64,000 nucleotides of DNA from NCBI RefSeq assembly GCF_000428125.1, contig NZ_KE386627.1, positions 259,375 through 323,374 of the forward strand, in the 5' to 3' direction. The position numbers were made by a program, and so were the translations under genes. Source of the DNA: Bacteroides graminisolvens DSM 19988 = JCM 15093. GTDB lineage: Bacteria > Bacteroidota > Bacteroidia > Bacteroidales > Bacteroidaceae. Position 1 is the stretch's first letter. Each line of letters begins with the position of its first letter. A model generated the notes under the pieces. That model was not told where the DNA came from and ran no database searches. It was given only the letters and a program-made list of their open reading frames with translations. Shown in pieces: positions 61,100 through 64,000 of the stretch.

Positions 61100-64000
61100 T
61101 TATTTATATTCTTCCCAACTCTTAATTGCTATGTCATCTATGCTCATTGTGCAAAAAGCATTGATAAATGAACTTGCTAAACGTGCATTGGTTATAAGCG
61201 GAATATTCAAATCTATCGCAGCTCGCCTTATTTTATACCCATTATCAAGTTCTCCTGCTGTTAGATTTTTTGGAACATTAACAACCATGTCGAGTTCTTT
61301 TTTATGTAGCATATCAAGAGCTTGTGGCTTTCCTGACTCACTAGGCCAGTAGACTAATGTACTTTCAATATTATTTTCAGTAAGGTATTTATGTGTTCCT
61401 CCTGTCGCATATATTTTATATCCTTTGTTAGCCAAAAGTCTGGCCGCATCAATCATGTCTGCTTTTTGTTTCGGGGTTCCCGTTGATAACAGAATATTCT
61501 TTTTAGGTATTCTGTGCCCCACAGATAACATGGCTTGAAGTACTGCACTTGAAGTGTCAGACCCGATGCACCCTACTTCTCCTGTTGAAGCCATATCAAC
61601 TCCCAAAACAGGGTCAGCTTTTTGCAAGCGGTTAAAGGAGAACTGAGAAGCCTTAATTCCAACATAATCAAGCTCAAATAAGTTTTTTGATGGTTTCTCA
61701 ACAGGAAGACCCAACATAACTTTGGTAGCCAACTCTATGAAATTAATTTTCAAAACTTTACTTACAAATGGAAAGCTTCTAGATGCACGTAAATTGCATT
61801 CAATTACTTTAATATCATTTTCCTTAGCTAGAAATTGAATATTAAAAGGTCCAGAGATATTAAGCTCTTTAGCAATTTCCCGGCTGATACGTTTGATGCG
61901 TCTTACTGTTTCAACATATAGTTTTTGAGGAGGAAATTGAATAGTGGCGTCTCCACTATGTACACCAGCAAATTCGATATGCTCGCTGATTGCATAAGCT
62001 ATTATCTCGCCATTTTTGGCTACAGCATCCATTTCCACCTCTTTGGCGTGTTCTATAAACTGACTTACAACAACGGGATGCTTTTTACTTACATTAGCGG
62101 CAAGTTTTAAAAACCGTTCGAGTTCTTCATCGTTTGAACAAACATTCATTGCAGCTCCAGATAGTACGTAAGAAGGCCTTACTAGCACAGGAAAACCAAC
62201 TTCACCCACGAATGAATTAATATCTTCAAGTGAAGTTAATTCCCTCCAACGTGGTTGATCAACCCCTATACGGTCCAGCATAGCAGAGAATTTTTCTCTG
62301 TCTTCTGCATTATCAATGCTTGTGGCTGTTGTTCCAAGAATGTTGATTTTTTGTTCGTCCAATCGCATGGCTAGATTATTGGGTATCTGCCCTCCTGTAG
62401 AAACAATGACTCCATGAGGATTCTCTAATTCAAGAATATCCATTACTCTTTCAAAAGTCAACTCATCGAAGTAAAGTCTATCGCACATATCATAGTCCGT
62501 AGAAACGGTTTCCGGATTGTAGTTGATCATAACACTACGGAACCCTTCTTGACGGATTGTATTTAATGCTTGCACACCACACCAGTCAAATTCAACAGAT
62601 GAGCCGATACGATAAGCACCTGATCCCAAAACTACTATTGATCTGTGATCGCCTAAGTATTTAACGTCATTAGTTACACCATTATACGTAAGATATAAAT
62701 AATTAGTTTGTGCAGGATATTCAGCTGCTAACGTATCTATTTGTTTAACAACAGGCACAATGCCAATGCTTTTTCTATAATTTCTGACAGAAAGTATTCC
62801 TTCTTCCATATCACCGTCAAAACCTATAGCACGAGCTATTTGGAAATCAGAAAATCCTTGTTTCTTGGCTTTCATCAGAAGATCAGATGAAAGAGATGCT
62901 ATTTGTTTGTTATTATTCCCCCATTTATTTAATTCTTTCGAAGTCTGATAGATATTCATCAATTTATCAAGGAACCACTTATCTATTTTGGTAAGCTCGC
63001 GAATTTGATCAATGGTATATCCGGCTCTAAATGCTTCTGATATCACAAAGATTCGTTTGTCTGTTGGCTCTCTTAAAGATTTGTCAATATCTTCAATTAC
63101 CAATTCTTTATTACCAACGAATCCATGCATACCTTGTCCAATCATTCGAAGACCTTTTTGAATGGCTTCCTCAAATGTTCTACCAATAGCCATTACTTCA
63201 CCTACTGATTTCATTGAAGAGCCCAATTCTCTATCAACACCATGAAATTTACCTAAATCCCAGCGAGGTATCTTACAGACTACATAATCAAGTGCAGGTT
63301 CAAAGAAAGCTGATGTGGTTTTAGTTACTGAATTTTTAAGATCAAAAAGACCGTAACCCAATCCTAATTTGGCAGCGACAAAAGCTAATGGGTAACCTGT
63401 TGCTTTAGATGCTAAAGCAGAAGAACGGCTCAATCTTGCATTTACTTCAATGACGCGATAATCTTCCGATTCAGGATCAAAAGCGTATTGTACATTACAT
63501 TCACCAACAATTCCAATGTGACGAATAATACGAATAGCCAATTCGCGCAATTTGTGATATTCGGCATTAGTTAATGTCTGTGATGGAGCGATTACTATAG
63601 ATTCTCCTGTATGAATACCCAATGGGTCAAAGTTCTCCATGTTACAAACTGTAATACAGTTATCATAACAGTCTCTTACTACTTCGTATTCAACTTCCTT
63701 CCAACCTTTAAGACTTTTCTCTACTAATACTTGAGGAGAAAATGAAAATGCCTTTTCAGCAATTTTATCGAGTTCTTCTTCATTATCACAGAATCCGGAT
63801 CCTAATCCTCCTAAAGCATAAGCAGCACGAATGATAACCGGATAACCTAATTCCTTAGCAGCTCTTCGAGCATCGGGTATATTCTTTACGGCTTCACTCT
63901 TAATAGTCTTAACATTAATCTCATCGAGCTTTCTAACAAAGAGTTCACGATCTTCAGTATCTATAATTGCTTGTACAGGAGTACCTAGCACTTCTAAATC
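61100..64000 (-). CDS. carB: Carbamoyl-phosphate synthase large subunit (5' part beyond window)
   Basis: The reading frame is open to the right edge, so the first roughly 100 residues are missing; about 966 residues are here. It makes carbamoyl phosphate from ammonia (from CarA), bicarbonate and two ATP for pyrimidine and arginine synthesis. First ATP-grasp: VLGTPVQAIIDTEDRELFVRKL, IIRAAYALGGLGSGFCDNEEEL, EVEYEVVRD, GECNVQYAFDPES, EVNARLSRSSALASKATGYPLA. Oligomerisation domain follows, then GSGAYRIGSSVEFDWCGVQ, the second ATP-grasp (ILGTTATSIDNAEDREKFSAML, VRPSYVLSGAAM, IECNLRASRSFPFVSK) and a C-terminal MGS-like allosteric domain (GYKIYATGGTHKYLTENNIE). A strong terminator follows. Confidence 0.95.
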   Translation of the reverse strand, partial: DLEVLGTPVQAIIDTEDRELFVRKLDEINVKTIKSEAVKNIPDARRAAKELGYPVIIRAAYALGGLGSGFCDNEEELDKIAEKAFSFSPQVLVEKSLKGWKEVEYEVVRDCYDNCITVCNMENFDPLGIHTGESIVIAPSQTLTNAEYHKLRELAIRIIRHIGIVGECNVQYAFDPESEDYRVIEVNARLSRSSALASKATGYPLAFVAAKLGLGYGLFDLKNSVTKTTSAFFEPALDYVVCKIPRWDLGKFHGVDRELGSSMKSVGEVMAIGRTFEEAIQKGLRMIGQGMHGFVGNKELVIEDIDKSLREPTDKRIFVISEAFRAGYTIDQIRELTKIDKWFLDKLMNIYQTSKELNKWGNNNKQIASLSSDLLMKAKKQGFSDFQIARAIGFDGDMEEGILSVRNYRKSIGIVPVVKQIDTLAAEYPAQTNYLYLTYNGVTNDVKYLGDHRSIVVLGSGAYRIGSSVEFDWCGVQALNTIRQEGFRSVMINYNPETVSTDYDMCDRLYFDELTFERVMDILELENPHGVIVSTGGQIPNNLAMRLDEQKINILGTTATSIDNAEDREKFSAMLDRIGVDQPRWRELTSLEDINSFVGEVGFPVLVRPSYVLSGAAMNVCSNDEELERFLKLAANVSKKHPVVVSQFIEHAKEVEMDAVAKNGEIIAYAISEHIEFAGVHSGDATIQFPPQKLYVETVRRIKRISREIAKELNISGPFNIQFLAKENDIKVIECNLRASRSFPFVSKVLKINFIELATKVMLGLPVEKPSKNLFELDYVGIKASQFSFNRLQKADPVLGVDMASTGEVGCIGSDTSSAVLQAMLSVGHRIPKKNILLSTGTPKQKADMIDAARLLANKGYKIYATGGTHKYLTENNIESTLVYWPSESGKPQALDMLHKKELDMVVNVPKNLTAGELDNGYKIRRAAIDLNIPLITNARLASSFINAFCTMSIDDIAIKSWEEYK

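Noticed and set aside
60934..61125. A 63-codon plus-strand frame in the gap before carB
   Set aside because: AT-rich, lies over a perfect bidirectional terminator and the carB 3' end; no promoter box.

Overview
The window looks like a core-genome stretch of a Bacteroidales bacterium, most likely Bacteroides or a close relative. Three things point that way. At least two dozen genes and tRNA units are preceded by the Bacteroidetes sigma-ABfr type -7 box TAnnTTTG (often seen as ...TTTGC; usually TAACTTTG, TATCTTTG or TACCTTTG), and several have a TTTG -33 box 18-21 nt upstream. The gene repertoire is typical of the group: nspC, the bifunctional fucokinase/GDP-fucose pyrophosphorylase Fkp beside FucP, pyruvate phosphate dikinase, an AddAB-like pair and many SLLSSC-type lipoproteins. 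No rRNA, CRISPR array, intact insertion sequence or phage was found.

Layout, left to right. 1-336 is the tail of a GH2 beta-galactosidase. 438-943 is a complete minus-strand tRNA operon (Gly-GCC, Leu-CAG, Leu-GAG, Gly-GCC) with its own promoter and terminator. 1.0-4.0 kb holds carboxynorspermidine decarboxylase and a small cluster of two lipoproteins plus an NTF2-like protein. 4.1-9.3 kb is a minus-strand unit pcrA - HNH nuclease - ugd - UDP-glucuronate decarboxylase. Superoxide dismutase and an unusual sensor kinase follow. 12.2-18.3 kb is the thiamin operon (TPP riboswitch, thiS-thiE-thiG-thiC-thiH-thiF), then a second ThiE/TenI-like gene with a separate promoter. 18.3-31 kb holds ppdK, rRNA modification enzymes (RlmD, an RluA-family synthase), a lipoprotein, tRNA-Ser, a PhzF protein, map-rmuC, nhaA and lepA. 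31.1-34 kb holds a wHTH protein and the operon mntH - xth - C_GCAxxG redox protein.

The only long gene-free stretch (33957-34536) contains a striking three-palindrome hairpin and iteron-like 10-bp repeats. Then come yebC, pheT, the dnaB-fkp-fucP run (fucose salvage to GDP-fucose), ispE and a tRNA methyltransferase, the lon-tgt-lptF/G run, a cysteine-less thioredoxin-fold protein, serB, a DEAD-box helicase, the AddAB-like repair helicase-nuclease pair, a response-regulator/kinase fusion and the 5'-truncated carB.

The main cooperating groups are the thiamin pathway (thiazole by ThiS/F/G/H, pyrimidine by ThiC, coupling by ThiE), fucose uptake and activation (FucP, Fkp), nucleotide-sugar conversion UDP-Glc to UDP-GlcA to UDP-Xyl (Ugd, Uxs), and double-strand-break repair (AddAB-like, PcrA, RmuC). 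The points most worth a second look are the repeat locus at 34.1-34.4 kb, loss of zinc-site cysteines in both ThiF and Tgt, an AT-rich HNH gene inside the pcrA-ugd operon, and a nested inverted repeat over the promoter of the AddA-like gene. Starts were moved downstream of the first possible codon where a promoter, a terminator hairpin or family alignment required it. All calls are from reading the sequence; no database search was run.
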